Assembly: GCF_024763615.1 (NCBI RefSeq)
Contig: NC_077222.1
Span: forward strand, 85,188,001-85,252,000
Direction: 5' to 3'
Length of the DNA stretch: 64,000 nucleotides
Source of the DNA: Phlebotomus papatasi
Taxonomy: Eukaryota > Arthropoda > Insecta > Diptera > Psychodidae
Each line of letters begins with the position of its first letter. The stretch's first letter is position 1. Position numbers and translations under genes: made by a program. The notes under the pieces were generated by a model that was given only the letters and a program-made list of their open reading frames with translations, had not been told where the DNA came from and did not search any database. This document shows, in pieces, positions 33,656-46,214 of this stretch.

Positions 33656-34188
33656 GGTCTGGCAGACTGAAAGAAGCAGCATAGTTTCTTTACATCTTTT
33701 TTTTCGACAAATTAAAAAAAAAATCGAGCTTTTAAGCATATGAAAGAACAACATTTTAATAGTTTTTACGATAACAGTTTATGAATATTTAATAATTTTT
33801 ATGAATTTTTCTATTTGCGTTGGCCATTTTATTTTGATATTCACCATATTTAAGTTTTACTAAAATATTGTGCAATCTACCGCAAAATATTAAGTGAAAT
33901 TGAAAATTTTAGTAAAAAATACTTAGTTTCTGACCACAAGGGCATAGACACAGGTTATTGAGAATAAATTTTAACTATATATTTTTTTGGTCGTTATGTC
34001 CTTAATTTTTTCTGATATAATGGATTATTCTGGAATTTGAGGTTATATACCTAACCTAACCTCGAAAATGACTAATAGAAAGTTTTCAAGTTCAATGAAA
34101 TATATGCATTTTTCTAATTGAAAAATGTATATATTTTTTTATTTCATAATTTATGAAACACTTCATAAACATTTTAAATGCTAAGGAT
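33656..34188. other. No feature recognised
   Basis: AT-rich spacer between two mobile elements. Its right end, CTAAGGAT (34181-34188), is the target duplication of the next element. Confidence 0.4.
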
Positions 34189-34548
34189 CAAGGGCGTACC
34201 CAGGATTTCAGTTAGGGGGGGGCTGAGTCTTAAATTTTGTTCGCGGGTGGGGGGGGGTGGTACATAATATTTATTTTGAAAAAACGTTAAACATAAAATG
34301 GGATGAAAAGTATCTATAAATTAATATAAGATGGTCCTACTTTTCACCAGAGATTAGCCTATGCCCAAATTGTAGGTATTCTTAAGGAACGGTCATCAGT
34401 GTTCCTCGGACAAGTGTATTATCTCCCATATCATTGGCCACAAATAAAATTAATTTTTAGAAATTATTCGCTACTTTTTACAAAATAACTACAGCAAGGA
34501 TGCATTCCGTTAGTTCATATTTAGGGCAGAATCACATTGACAGTAAAA

Positions 34549-34928
34549 TGCTCACCGTATTTCGTTGATTTACGCACTTTCATTACAATTCTTGTGCTAA
34601 TTTTCAATTACCGTATTACCTTATCTCATACTTGGTGGCACTAGGTGAAAATAGTATAAGAAAATTGAATAAATAAAAAAAACGAAAATGCGATAAACGG
34701 TGGAAAAAACTGTAGGATTTTTTGCTACAGTTTTTCGTGAAGTTTTTTGCTCACCGTTTATCGCATTTTCGTTTTATTTATTCAATTTTCTTATACTATT
34801 TTCACCCAGTGTCACCAAGTATGAGATAAGGTAACACGGTAATTGAGAATTTGCGTAAGAATTGCAATGAAAATGCGCAAATTAACGAAATACGGTTAGG
34901 CATTGGCGGTGACGGTGAGCATTTAACA
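34549..34928. mobile_element. Long-armed foldback element inside the hAT-like element
   Basis: Two arms of about 185 bases (34549-34735 and 34738-34928) are near-perfect reverse complements, both including AATGCTCACCGT-type ends, GAATAAATAAAA and GATAAGGTAA blocks. The DNA or its RNA could form a very long hairpin. Confidence 0.8.
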
Positions 34929-35477
34929 TTTAACATTTCGTTTCGTGATACCCTTCAAGGCAAAAAGGGACTATCAATTTTTAGATAATTAATGATATTC
35001 TTCTGAGTATTTCCAAAATCAAAAGAAAATTAAAAAAAAACAAATTATTTCCTAATAAACGCTGAGTTAAATTAACTTGAACGAAGGATTTTTTGTTGCT
35101 TTGACAACAATTTCTTTTGCAAGACGGAATGTGGTGAAAAATACGTCGAAAATCATATTCTTGTATTAAATTTTCCGACAATCAGGTCCTAACAACGGCC
35201 GAATTTTTATTCTTTTTTTAATAAAATGTCAAAAAATATAGTTTAAATGTTATGCTTTTATATGCCTAGGAGCTTGACTTAAATAGACTTTTTATTATGT
35301 TGAGAAGAAAAAGTTAGAAAATACGCAATTTTCAACCTTTTTGATCCGCATAGCCCCTCAACAGATCAAAGTTTAAAGTCAATGTACGACCCCAGATTTA
35401 ATTACATATTCTTAAATTTCACCTCTGACTGCTAAATCTGATGGCTTCAAATAAACTTTCGGAGTCGTTGGTGCTTT

Positions 35478-36262
35478 TTTTTAACACTTGGAAGGACCCT
35501 AGTGGCAGCCGCTGCTAATTTAGTTTTCAATTTTTTATATTGAAGAATATATCATTTCGCCTGGACGCCTGATTGAATGCGTGCAGAATTTATCTAGCTA
35601 TTTTTTCGTTATAAAATTTTTAATAAAAATTAAATATTAATGTAAATATATTGCAAAAACAAAAAACTGCACTCGGAAGGACCAAGTGGCAGTTGCTGCC
35701 ATTTGCATTTTATATGAGAAGTTGATGTTCTGCAGATGTAATTTTCTTGATTGTTAGTGTATAAAAGCCTTAAAAGAACAATTTGAAAGTGTTTTTGCAA
35801 ATTATTGAGAAGAATTATGGGAAATATTGAATTGGGAAATATAATAATTTCGGGAATTATTCAATTTTTCTCTTACTTCCCAAAGCTAAAAATCCATTTT
35901 GTTAAGCGAAGTTAATAGAAAATAGTTAATAGTATTAACTATTGTTCATAAAGTAGAATTTTTCCTTTGAAAAATAAGAGAAAAATTGAAACATTCAAAG
36001 GCTGCCGTATTAAAAGGCACACCACTTTCCCTGACTCCATGATTCTGATAAAGATGAAAACATCGAATGGTTAAAAATCTTTAGATACAGTACCCAAAGA
36101 AATGAAATTTCTGGTTCAGACACCAGAAAAGAACTGACTAAAGCTCCGAATGTTAAAATGTAATTAAAAATATCAAAATATTATGTAAAATACGATAAGT
36201 GGCAGCGGCTGCCACTTGGTCCTTCCGTGACACTTTTAGTTAGGGTTCTACGAAGTGTTAAA
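35478..36262. mobile_element. TTTAACACTT-ended element inside the hAT-like element
   Basis: Left end TTTAACACTTGGAAGGACC and right end with CGAAGTGTTAAA. Blocks AGTGGCAGCCGCTGC and CAGCGGCTGCCACTTGGTCC are inverted relative to each other. Possibly TTAA-flanked; the class is uncertain. Confidence 0.5.
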
Positions 36263-36926
36263 CATATCTCCCGAAGAAACTTGAGGTCCATCACGTCAAG
36301 TTTCTAAGATATCTTAAGGCCTCTACACATTGGGAGCAATTTTCTTTAAAAAATGCTTTTTTGAAGGAAATTTTCTGCACTTCTCTAGGTGGAAACGTTA
36401 AAATTCTGTCAAAAATGCAATTGTTGACAAAAACTCTTCCCAATGTGTATAGGCCATTAAGGAGAAGATTATAAAAAAAAATTGGTAGAATCATTTTGAG
36501 AAACTTGCTTTCTTCTCAATAACATATTATATGGTAAATTATATGCAAAAAAACGCTTAACTTTTTTTAATTTTTGTATGTAGTACAGATCGGGCAACAG
36601 CCTTGCCCTTCCCTCCCTCTATTGGGCTTTTAATGGTTTTTGAGTTTCTGTTTGTACAAATGAGCAGTAAAACATCAAATTTGAGAAGTGACTAAATTAT
36701 TTATAACTTCGAAAGCAGTAGAATTTTCATGAAAGTTTCGATCTCTATGAATTGAAAAATTAGGCCCATTTTTAGAAATATTTGAATTTTTTTACTGATC
36801 AAATTTAATTTTTTTTTTGCTGAACACATTTTTTTGCTTTTCATTTGTTTTTGAATTTTTTTTACGCTTCTAGGGGGGGGCAGCTGCCCCCCCCTGCCCC
36901 TAGCTGGGTACGCCCATGCTAAGGAT

Positions 36927-37245
36927 GCTTTATATTTCCGAGGTTGGATTTTTATACATCTCTAAATTAAAGCAATTTAGGATCAGTATTTATGTCGTGG
37001 CAAAATAATTCATCCCAAATCACCTCTACAGTCCACAGATTGAGGAACTTTGTCATATAAAATCTGTCTCGGATTTTTGAAGGCAGGCTTAATATACATT
37101 TTAATAGAAACTTAAATTAATTGCCAAATAAGAAATTGAGTCTTATTATAAAAAATTATTATGTATTCATAAATGATATTTAAAATGCTAATTTCTTGTA
37201 TATTAGACAAAAATAATATGAATTTGAGAGAGTCATAATTTGAAA
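36927..37245. other. No feature recognised
   Basis: AT-rich spacer without coding content between two hAT-like insertions. Confidence 0.4.
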
Positions 37246-37253
37246 GAAAGAAC

Positions 37254-37526
37254 CAGAGGCGTGACATTCCCTATGTTTCTCATATGTTTCTAGCGCGCTG
37301 AAAAAACTTTTGAGTTTATTAGCTGTTTTCTGTCATTGTAAAATGAATTAGCAAAAAATACTAATACAAAATAAAAGCCAATTTAATAACAAAGAGGCAA
37401 CCGAAAACCCCAAATTGGCCACCTACGTAGTTTTGAAGGTATCTCGTGAAATGTGTACAAAAACAGGAAATAATTTACACTAAAACTGGTCGCATTTTAC
37501 AGAGCTAATGTCACACCCCTGCCCTG
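37254..37526. mobile_element. hAT-type MITE, 273 bp
   Basis: Starts CAGAGGCGTGACATT and ends AATGTCACACCCCTGCCCTG. It is flanked by a perfect 8-bp duplication GAAAGAAC (37246-37253 and 37527-37534). Confidence 0.8.
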
Positions 37527-37534
37527 GAAAGAAC

Positions 37535-40500
37535 TATCTGATAGAATTGTGGAATCCACTTTGAGTAGACCAATGTGTTTGCTGTTTCTTTCAGAATCAT
37601 AAGAGCTTCCGTCTGATTTTTGTTTCGGTGTTCTTTAAAAAAATTGGAAAAAAGCGCCGCTTAATAAGGAATGTCAAGAGGGACATTTCTTAATTTATTC
37701 TCAAAATTTTAAAGAATATGCTTTACATAAGCTGCTGTTTGCTGTCATCCTAAATAGTAATGAGAGCTCTTAAACTTTTCTAGATGTTTTTTGTTTCAAA
37801 GCATAAGCTCGAGCAAGAAAAGTTTACGCACAATATTTTTTTTTTACTTTGGAACTATTGATTATACAAGATTCTTAGATTGGAAATAAATTATATAACA
37901 AGAAATTTTTTCATTATGAATAAAATGACTTAAATTTAAAATTTAAAGTTCTCTAAACTCTAGCAACGGAGGAAACTTTTCAGTAGAATTCGTGGTCTAG
38001 TTGGTCACTAACGAGAATGAGTACCTTTGTGGAAAAATGTCAAACAACCTCAACACGAGTTAAATGTCCTTACTAAAACGAACCTTCTTCAGACACTTTC
38101 CGGTCGTCGTCCTTAGGGTTGGTCCTCGAAAGTATAAAAGTACTTTGTAACGATTATGTAAAAATATAAGGGACGAGTTAACAAAAAAAAATCTCAGTGA
38201 TTTTCAGTGTAATTAGACTGAATGTCAACACTACATGAATTGCATTGTGCGTTCTGTTCTCCCCTGAAATGATCCTGAATTCTCCTACGACTGCATTTGA
38301 ATTCATAAATCATTTTCAAATTAATAATTAATTACAGTGAGGCGAAGCTTGATGTGTTTATTTTTGCATTGTTATCTTTCGAGAGTCAAATGCCGTATCC
38401 CTCCACTTTTAACCATTGCTGCATTTTCTGCACGGCAATTAGACCATAATTTTGCCATTAATCAAACAAAAAGTGCATCATGAATCCTTATGATGAGGCC
38501 ACTGCCTGCTCCGAACGATATCTCTATTGCAAATCACACTCGTCCTTCTGTGGGCTTTGTTCTGCTCTCTCTCAGAGCTATTCCCGTTCAAATATTTATG
38601 GAATTATCTTTTCAGGGAATTTTGATTTTTCTGTAAATTTCATGAAAAGCCTATATCAAAAACATGTTTTTTTAGACATGTTTTTTAATGCTAACATCAG
38701 TAAAGGTGTTAAAACAAAGTTTTCAATGGGTTTTCAAAAACTAATTCGTCCATAAAAATATTTACATAATTGAATCACATTTCATTAAAATTTTTAAACT
38801 TCAAGGTGGAGATGAAATGCGATATTTGTTTAATTTACCTTTATTTTCAGTCTGGTTTTCAGGATCTGCAAGACTTTGAATTGAGAGATTATATTTATTT
38901 ATAAAGAATAATGACCAGCGCACAATAACTTTTGTTTGTAAACATGTTTTCAAATTTTCTCATGAGAATGAGCGAGATGACTAGACGTAGATCTCATTTA
39001 CTCTCATTTAAATGTTGTTAAAGCATCCACTTCTTTCATCTCATTCAAATCCAACATCTCTCTTGCATTCCTTGATGTGCGGGATGAAGAAGAAAATGGG
39101 AAATCTTTTCTAAAGTTTCTCTCATTTTCGTGAAGAGGTACATTTGACATTTTTATCCCAACATAACTGTGGGTGGGAAAGTGCAGAGATTTTCGGGAAA
39201 ATTGCATACTTCTTGAGGTTTTACCACAATTACGTGTTCTTCCCAACAGTAATTTATCGTGCTATTAACTGCGGATTCCATCCCATGGGATTTAACAATT
39301 CTCAAGAATAAATTAAAATTCAACAGACAACAATCAATAATTTATTAAAGCAATTTACATTTTCTGTGGAATTTCAGATTCTTATTTTGTAGGGAATTTA
39401 CACGGAAAAGGTTATAATATTATAAGACAATAATCTTAATCGATATTTAAATATTTGTGGAGTTATTATAATTGAGACGAGGCATAAAAAATTGAACTTT
39501 GTCTTACCCTGAAACGGCCCATGTAAATGACCGTTATTAAATACCCTACACCACAAGTTGCAGGAGACAGTGAAAAACACAAGTGGGGAACAATTTGATT
39601 GAATACCTTACAGTCACACATTAAGGTCGTCTTGCAGAAAATCCCAATCGCTGCTTGTTATCTTTTGGACTATCTATTTTTCAAACAATTTAAACGTTCA
39701 AGCTTTCGAATTTGGATCTCCATAAAAAAGGAATCTTTGTCTCAAGAGTTCTGCCTTCTCCGGGATAGTCAGTCTTTCCTGGCCATAGAGTAAGTCTTGG
39801 CTCTGTTGAAGTCTTTGTCAATTTTTTCCTGGAAATTACTTGTCTTTTAGCTCGTGGCGGAGTAATTGCTGCCAAAGGACATAATTTATTTACCGTGGTG
39901 CTTTTAGACAAACTCTTGTAATCGTTGCAATGCGAATGGTTTCGTTGAGAATACCCTCCACCTTTAATTGTATAGGTATCTTTCCTGTATTTCACCTCGT
40001 GTTGTTGCTTCAGAAAATACAGTCCCATTATTGTACTAATCTTTGTACAAGGACATGAATCAGTTATTATTATTAATATTAAAATGACAATACAAGAGCA
40101 ACTATTAATAGATTAATCTCAAATATCTTAAAACAGAAAAATTGCAAGAGGTGGTAACTTTCAGGTCGTTGTCGTCTTTCTCGGATTTGGGGATCGCCAG
40201 TACGTTAGTTTCATCATGCATTTGGTATTTTGCGATGTGGGATCCAAATACACTCAAGGTGATCCTCGAAAATATTTATTTAAATTTCTTTTCTATTATT
40301 TTAAAATATGATGAAATTAATTTTTTTTTATTAAATTCGAGAATAAAATAAACTTTCAAATTTGTATAATACGAAGTCAAATTTTTGAACGTAATCAGAA
40401 CCAGACACAACACAACTGGTGGCTGGTTAGGGGGAAGTGGGACACCTTTGAAATTGGGATTTTTCACCTATTTTTACATAAAATTGAGCCTTATCGTGAT

Positions 40501-40569
40501 ATAATTTAGCTGCACAAGTAGATTGAAAACTCAAGTTGCATTATGATATGGCTCAGTTCCACTTAAACA
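37535..40569. other. Long spacer, no gene supported
   Basis: About 3 kb of AT-rich DNA with only short open frames (for example 38480-38755 plus, 39690-40028 minus) that lack recognisable domains, clear splice partners or a signal peptide. I can support no gene here. Confidence 0.45.
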
Positions 40570-40690
40570 TACACTACTGGTAAAAATAAAAAGATCAAAT
40601 TGATCCAAATTTGATCCTTTTGCAAGAGATGGATCAAATTTCGAACTCTGAATGCACATTTATCATAAGAACAAGTTAATTTTATACATT
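40570..40690. repeat. Truncated copy of the 32993-33329 MITE
   Basis: CTGGTAAAAATAAAAAGATC, then ATCAAATTGATCC, and later ATGCACATTTATCA match the left half of the other copy. The right half is missing. Confidence 0.6.
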
Positions 40691-40739
40691 GAATCATTCC
40701 AAATAATAGGTTAATCGACCTAATCGACTCCAGAATGCA

Positions 40740-40955
40740 TAGGGGAAACTGGGGCACCACCAAACACGGGGTAGCACCAAACACTGCAATTTTTTAATAA
40801 GATATTCGACTTCAGATGACAAGACTAATAAAAATTTTTAGACCTTATAGGGATACTTGTCCACTGAAGAAATGGTCGAGATAGTCCAAATAGTTTAGAA
40901 ATAAAAATTAGTGTTTGGTGCTACCCCGTGTTTGGTGGTGCCCCAGTTTCCCCTA
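40740..40955. mobile_element. 216-bp foldback MITE, GGGGAAAC ends
   Basis: TAGGGGAAACTGGGGCACCA at the left and TGGTGCCCCAGTTTCCCCTA at the right. The symmetry continues inward (CCAAACACGGGGTAGCACCA) for about 55 bases per arm. TA borders. Confidence 0.85.
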
Positions 40956-41270
40956 TTTATTACCGGCTGCAGTAGATTGGGCCGTATTTTGGTAAAAACT
41001 GTCAGTGAAAATGAAAATAGGTAACTATATTGAAATTTTAGTAACAAAGGAAAAATTAAAAAGATATGAACCCTTTAAATTTTTTATAGACCAAAATTTA
41101 TTTTGTAATTGATATTTTTACTTGTCATTTTAAATTTTCTGTTGAATTGAATAAAATATTTTTTCCATTAATTAATTGAATTGTAATTGTAATTGGTAAA
41201 TTTGTATCCATTGGAAAGATATTTGAATTAAACTGTTCAAGAATTGATAAAATGAACGAGTTATAGAGTA

Positions 41271-42319
41271 AAGGCTCATAATTTGGTCCAGTCTGCTTAT
41301 AAGCATCGATGTTCCAAGTTTGAAGTGCGATATTTTCAATACTAATTGACTTTTTTTGTTACTCTCTTTTCAGAAGGGTTATTTAGAAACTTGGCAAGCT
41401 ATTTATCATCTTATTTTTACTAAAATTAATTTTAATTCGTTTAAAAATTAATTGATATGTTGAGGTGAATTTGACTCTTATTTTGGACAACTTGGTTATT
41501 AATTTGGACAACTTGGCTGTAAATTTGGACAGCTAATCCGAATCAACAGGATGCCCATTGTTCTTCATTTCACGAACCAATCTTATCAAGTCCTCTTCCT
41601 GTTCATGTAAGGGAAACGTGGAATGTCACAAGAAGCCCGGAAACTTTCCATATCATTCATTAAAGTCAGTCGACTTCGGTACTCCAAGTATGTGCGGATT
41701 CGCTCATTCCCTGACCTTTCCGGGAGCCTTTCAAGGCATTTCTCGCTACATCTCTTTCGTAGAGATGATGCTCCTTTGTTTTTCCAGGCATTTTTCCAAC
41801 CTAGTCACCACAAAAGCTAAAACTTCACGAAATTTCGTGAGAAAAACACCTGTCCGAAATAAGAACCATCACCTCACTGGTAAATGTCTTAAAAATTTCC
41901 AATTTTTCACACGAAAAATCTAATTGACAAGGCAAATCTCACTTCAGATTAAATGTACAAGTCACTATTAACGTGAATCAACACAATTTTCAATGAATAT
42001 TCAATAAAATCACACAAAAAAGCGAAGAAATATTGTTAGTACTTCACCACAGCTAAATAAGACTGAAGTAAACACGAAGTTCTGTCATATTTCTCGTAAG
42101 CTCACACTGAATTTTCAACAAAGCAATTTCTACTCAAATCATATTCAAAATTTAACGTATTTAGTGTTCAAATCTTCCAGAAAGAACAAATATTTAGACA
42201 GAATTCATTATTCATCAAATATTGGAATAACAATTCATCATTTTAATCAATTTATCTTTAGTGTCCAATTTTATCCTCAAGGTGTCCAAAATAAGAAACT
42301 GGACAAAATTATGAGCCTA
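41271..42319 (-). mobile_element. TIR element with decayed pogo-like transposase start
   Basis: Ends GGCTCATAATTTGGTCCAGT and inverted ACTGGACAAAATTATGAGCC. On the minus strand about 41850-41530 there is a broken N-terminal transposase segment: MPGKTKEHHLYERDVARNAL, GQGMSESAHTWS, a frameshift, and DLIRLVREMKNNGHPVDS. This is the psq/CENP-B-like DNA-binding part of pogo or Tc5-type transposases. The catalytic part is absent. A solo right end sits at 25455-25625. Confidence 0.6.
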
Positions 42320-44964
42320 TCCCCTATATAGTAATTATTTATTTAAAAAAAAATCTATGAAATTGTGGGCAAAATGCTTTTTCTATACTTTAGATAACTT
42401 AACAAATTTTATTAATATATGTATACATAATACACACCTCATTTTGGGTTAGTAAATGATTTAAATTTAAGTCAAATAATCTTACTTTATTTTAGAGATA
42501 GCCATTATTAGATTGATAAATGGATATAAAGAGCAATCACCAAATGCAATATATTGGATCATATTGCATTTGATCAATTAGTCTACCTCTCTCAGATGAA
42601 ATTTACAAATCTTTACTTTTATTTTCCAGTATAACAATGTTAAATAGACTATCGTAAGGTGCACGTGTTTCCACTTGAGAAAATTTTTTATGACTTTGAT
42701 TTTTATTCTTAATTTTTTTTCCAATAAATTTTCCGACAATAAAAATGCTAATTCATAACAAAAACAATCTTGTGTGAAAGACCGTCACTAAATACTACTT
42801 AAAATGTCTGACAAAATTCACTTACAAGAGTCATTATTAATCACAAAGTGACTAACACTTTTTCTTACATCCTGTATTGTTGTCACTGATACTGCGAACA
42901 TGACACTATAGTTTATGTTACTTCTCCCTGATTTAAGATATTGTTGTCAAATTGTCGGAAGAACTGTGAGGAGATTAATTAGAAAGGCAGTGTGATAGAA
43001 AGCATGAATTATTCCCTCCAATGAAGGGAGATTTATCGGATTGACCTATTTTTTCTTAATGCTCTGAAAATATAGCATTGAAGATGAAGTTGCAGGGCAG
43101 TTTTTTCTCACTTGATTCTCGATTCGGCAGGGTTCAACAGTCGGATCTCTAATCTGCTTACAATATTCATGAAGGAGACTGAGGAGAAAATAGTTGAACA
43201 TGGCATTGCAAGGGCGAAGCTGGTCCTTGGATGGAGTAATTAATTATTGTTGGGTATGAGCTTGGAAAAAGGGTTGAATCATTTTTAAAACATTACACAG
43301 CAAATAATATTCTTGTGTATAGTTTCTCATGGAGCCAACAACCCCAATTGCAGAATTAGAAAATGGGATATATTCTTTTAGTTTGCGCGAGACAAAGCCG
43401 GCAAAATCCGAGGAAAAAAGAATTAGTTTGATACGATTGCTATAGAAGAAAGGGCAAATATGTGAAACCATTAATCAATGCTCATACGAATTAACTCTGA
43501 TTGTGCTCTCGGGAAAGTGGTCTTCCTCTTCTCAACCTTCTGGGGTCCATACAGCCTGAAGGGCGTGTAGATGAATTGAAAATGTGTTTGCCATCAAAGT
43601 TAGGAGAAAGAGGATTTTTGGGTGGTTGAATAAATGTCCGTCTCTAATAATAATCAACAGACACCGCACAAAACTAAAATGCAAAAATTTTCATCTCTCT
43701 CCCAGCTAATGGATTTTCACAGATAAATACCAATTTTCGGGGTGTTAGTTGTGAATTTATTTTTCCAGGAGTATATGAATAGAGAAATGTGAATCATTTA
43801 GCGTCTCCATATTCAGCAATTTTAATAAATTCCCTGTGTTTATGAACACAAAATAGCACTTAAAATTAATGTGTGTTTGCGTGTATTTCAGATATTCACT
43901 CTTGTTAATTTTATTCATTGATAATGATAATTTTCCAACACTTTACAATGCATTTCGCAGAATTTCTGGTACCAGTATTGTGTTAAAAGGTGCTGAAAAG
44001 GGATGAAATGTGTTTAAATTGAGGGTGAGTATGCCACCTCCACCACAATTAAAATATCAAATGAAATAGGATTTATTTAAGAATTTATTCGTAAATGCCG
44101 TGAAAGAAGGAATTTACCATGTGTAATATCTCACTTGTACTTGTACCAAAACCCTTTTCATAAGGTGTAATAAATAACACTTTTGCCACTTTTGCGTTAA
44201 ACAAAGAAATTAATTTTAAAAGCATATTCATATGAGTTTAAATGATAAATGATTTCTTCACACTTTTGCCAGCGATAGCAGAGGATGGAAAAGTAATTTA
44301 GTGTGATTACATCAAAATTCTCGGTTGTTTGGCTTTCAGAGATTAATCCCCATATCTTTGTATTAAATATCTAAAGCCAAATTGTTTTTCTTTCATTCCA
44401 CACTATCATTAAACACTCTCGAATCACATTGATACATTTGTCAAGAAGTCCATTTATCATGTCGATTTTCCATGAAGCCAATGTCCGAACCTCTCAAACT
44501 AATTGATTGAAGCTGGAATCTGCACGGAAGGCGTTAGCAAGGGCTGACCATGGTAATGGACACAGAGATATTCGATCTCAATTTGAAGGGATGTTGGGGT
44601 AAAAATTAATATTATGCCTCTTTTCTTCCTCATGTCATTTGAACGAATTATTGTGTCTCTCTGAAATCATTTGGAATGCAACCACTCTCTCTCTCCCCAA
44701 GTTGTTGCCAATGAGAGGGAAGTTCGAGATGGGCGGAAAAGAACAATCAACCAACATTCCAGCCTCTTGAATTGCAACATTTATCCTAATGAAAAATTCC
44801 CTGCCGTCAATAACCTATTGACACATTCGATACGCTGACTTATTTATGAGATAGAACAAGGAAATGTGATGTGGACTGAAGAATTTTTATCACTTTGATA
44901 CCATTCACAAAACTTCGCGAATTTAGGAATAAATATTCTTGTACTGTTTTGTTTCTAAAATTGG
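42320..44964. other. Long spacer, nothing recognised
   Basis: AT-rich DNA with scattered short frames and no visible domain, RNA gene or clear repeat ends. It is the least repeat-like part of the desert and could hold regulatory DNA, but nothing in the sequence proves it. Confidence 0.4.
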
Positions 44965-45183
44965 TAGGGGAGACCGGGGCAGATTTAACCACGTATAGTA
45001 TTAGATAGTGGTATCTTACAGTTTGCCTACCAAGGAATATTGAGGAAACCACTTGTTATTCTAAATATATACATCCCTCCCTGCTCATTGAAATATTTAT
45101 CAGCTTCACACAAACATTTTTTGTACAAGTTATACGCAATGAAAAATTTCACTTGGTGGCTAAATCTACCCCGGTCTCCCCTA
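44965..45183. mobile_element. 219-bp MITE, GGGGAGAC ends
   Basis: TAGGGGAGACCGGGGCAGAT to ATCTACCCCGGTCTCCCCTA with TA borders. Closest by its ends to 5576-6701. Confidence 0.8.
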
Positions 45184-45296
45184 TTCAACATTCAGATGAG
45201 ATTCTACCGTTTGGGATTTATGATTTAAATATTTAAGATTTAATATTATCCCTGAAAAAATTTAAATTTTGTCCATTATTAATTAAAATGAACATA

Positions 45297-45512
45297 TTCT
45301 TTAGCACTTTACTGTGCTTAAATGCTACTTTACCGATTTTTCTTGGTATTGGTGCATGTCTCGACTGTTTCCCAGTCCCCATTGTGTTCTAAAAGCACTA
45401 AACAGTTGTGACAGGAACTAAGCCAAAGAAAGATCGATTATGTAGAAGCAAATGAGAACAGTAAAGTACTAAAAAACATGTTCATTTTCCATTGGAATAG
45501 CACCATAACTCA
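45297..45512. repeat. Dispersed copy of the kurz-intron foldback repeat
   Basis: TTAGCACTTTACTGTGCTTA to GAACAGTAAAGTACTAAAAA, followed by the CATTGGAATAGCACCATAA block also seen at 13390-13425. Foldback arms are partly decayed. Confidence 0.6.
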
Positions 45513-45526
45513 ATACTACAGTAGAC

Positions 45527-45860
45527 TCTCGTTAATTCGGCTCTTTTAAGATCGGGCTACTTTTTAATTCGGGCAGCAGTTAAATTCAAAAAAAGTTTGT
45601 TGACATTTTTCAAGTTTGATTATAATTATCAAGTGAAGCAAATATGCTCAAATTTGTCATGGTTTGTCTTAATTTTGATGTGTTTTTGCAATATTAAGGA
45701 GTTTTCATGAAATTTACCATAAATATAAGTATGTAAACCCGATATGTGTATGCAGATGAACAAAAAATCGCTGCATTTCAAAAAGTTTGTTGCCCGAATT
45801 TCTCTCTAAATTGGGTGACATTTCGGTCCCAAATACCCGAATTTGAGAGAGTCTACTGTA
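45527..45860. mobile_element. Pogo-like MITE
   Basis: 334 bp, TACAGTAGACTCTCGTTAAT to GAGAGAGTCTACTGTA with TA borders. Confidence 0.8.
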
Positions 45861-45976
45861 TATATGCAATGAAACACGATTTGTCAAGACGTGGAAATTA
45901 GATTTACATACTAACTAGTTTTCAGACAAGATTTTAAACAAAAGACGTCCTATGGGCGTAGTTTATTTTTCTTTAG

Positions 45977-46163
45977 TAGGGGAAAGTACTCCCCCTTCGA
46001 ACGTTCATGCCTTCGAATAATGTGAATTTTCTTTTATTTTTCCTATTCGATTTACACTTTTCTATTAAATATTAGATAGTTTATTAATTTTTAGGAAAAA
46101 TTAAAGAAATTCACATTATTCGAACACATGAACGTTCGAAAGGAGAGTACTGTTCTTTACCCT
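45977..46163. mobile_element. Foldback MITE, GGGGAAAGTACTC ends
   Basis: TAGGGGAAAGTACTCCC at the left against GAGTACTGTTCTTTACCC at the right. The arms continue inward (TTCGAACGTTCATG against CATGAACGTTCGAA). About 187 bp. Confidence 0.7.
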
Positions 46164-46214
46164 TTTTATATTACAATTGTTTGTGCCATAGTTTTCTAAC
46201 TAATATGTTTTGAA

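Larger units (their letters stand above)
34189..36918. mobile_element. Non-autonomous hAT-like element, 2.73 kb
   Basis: Starts CAAGGGCGTACCCAG and ends CTGGGTACGCCCATG. The 8-bp duplication CTAAGGAT flanks it at 34181-34188 and 36919-36926. CA...TG termini with GGGCGTACCCAG and an 8-bp target duplication are typical of hAT transposons. No transposase frame remains. Two other palindromic elements lie within it (34549-34928 and about 35478-36262). Confidence 0.8.

Noticed and set aside
38480..38755. 91-residue plus-strand frame with some cysteines
   Set aside because: Starts like a small conserved protein, but the rest is AT-biased and has no clear exon partner; not supported.
39690..40028. 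112-residue minus-strand frame
   Set aside because: No domain, no signal peptide, no splice partner, and basic low-information content; chance frame in a repeat-poor spacer.
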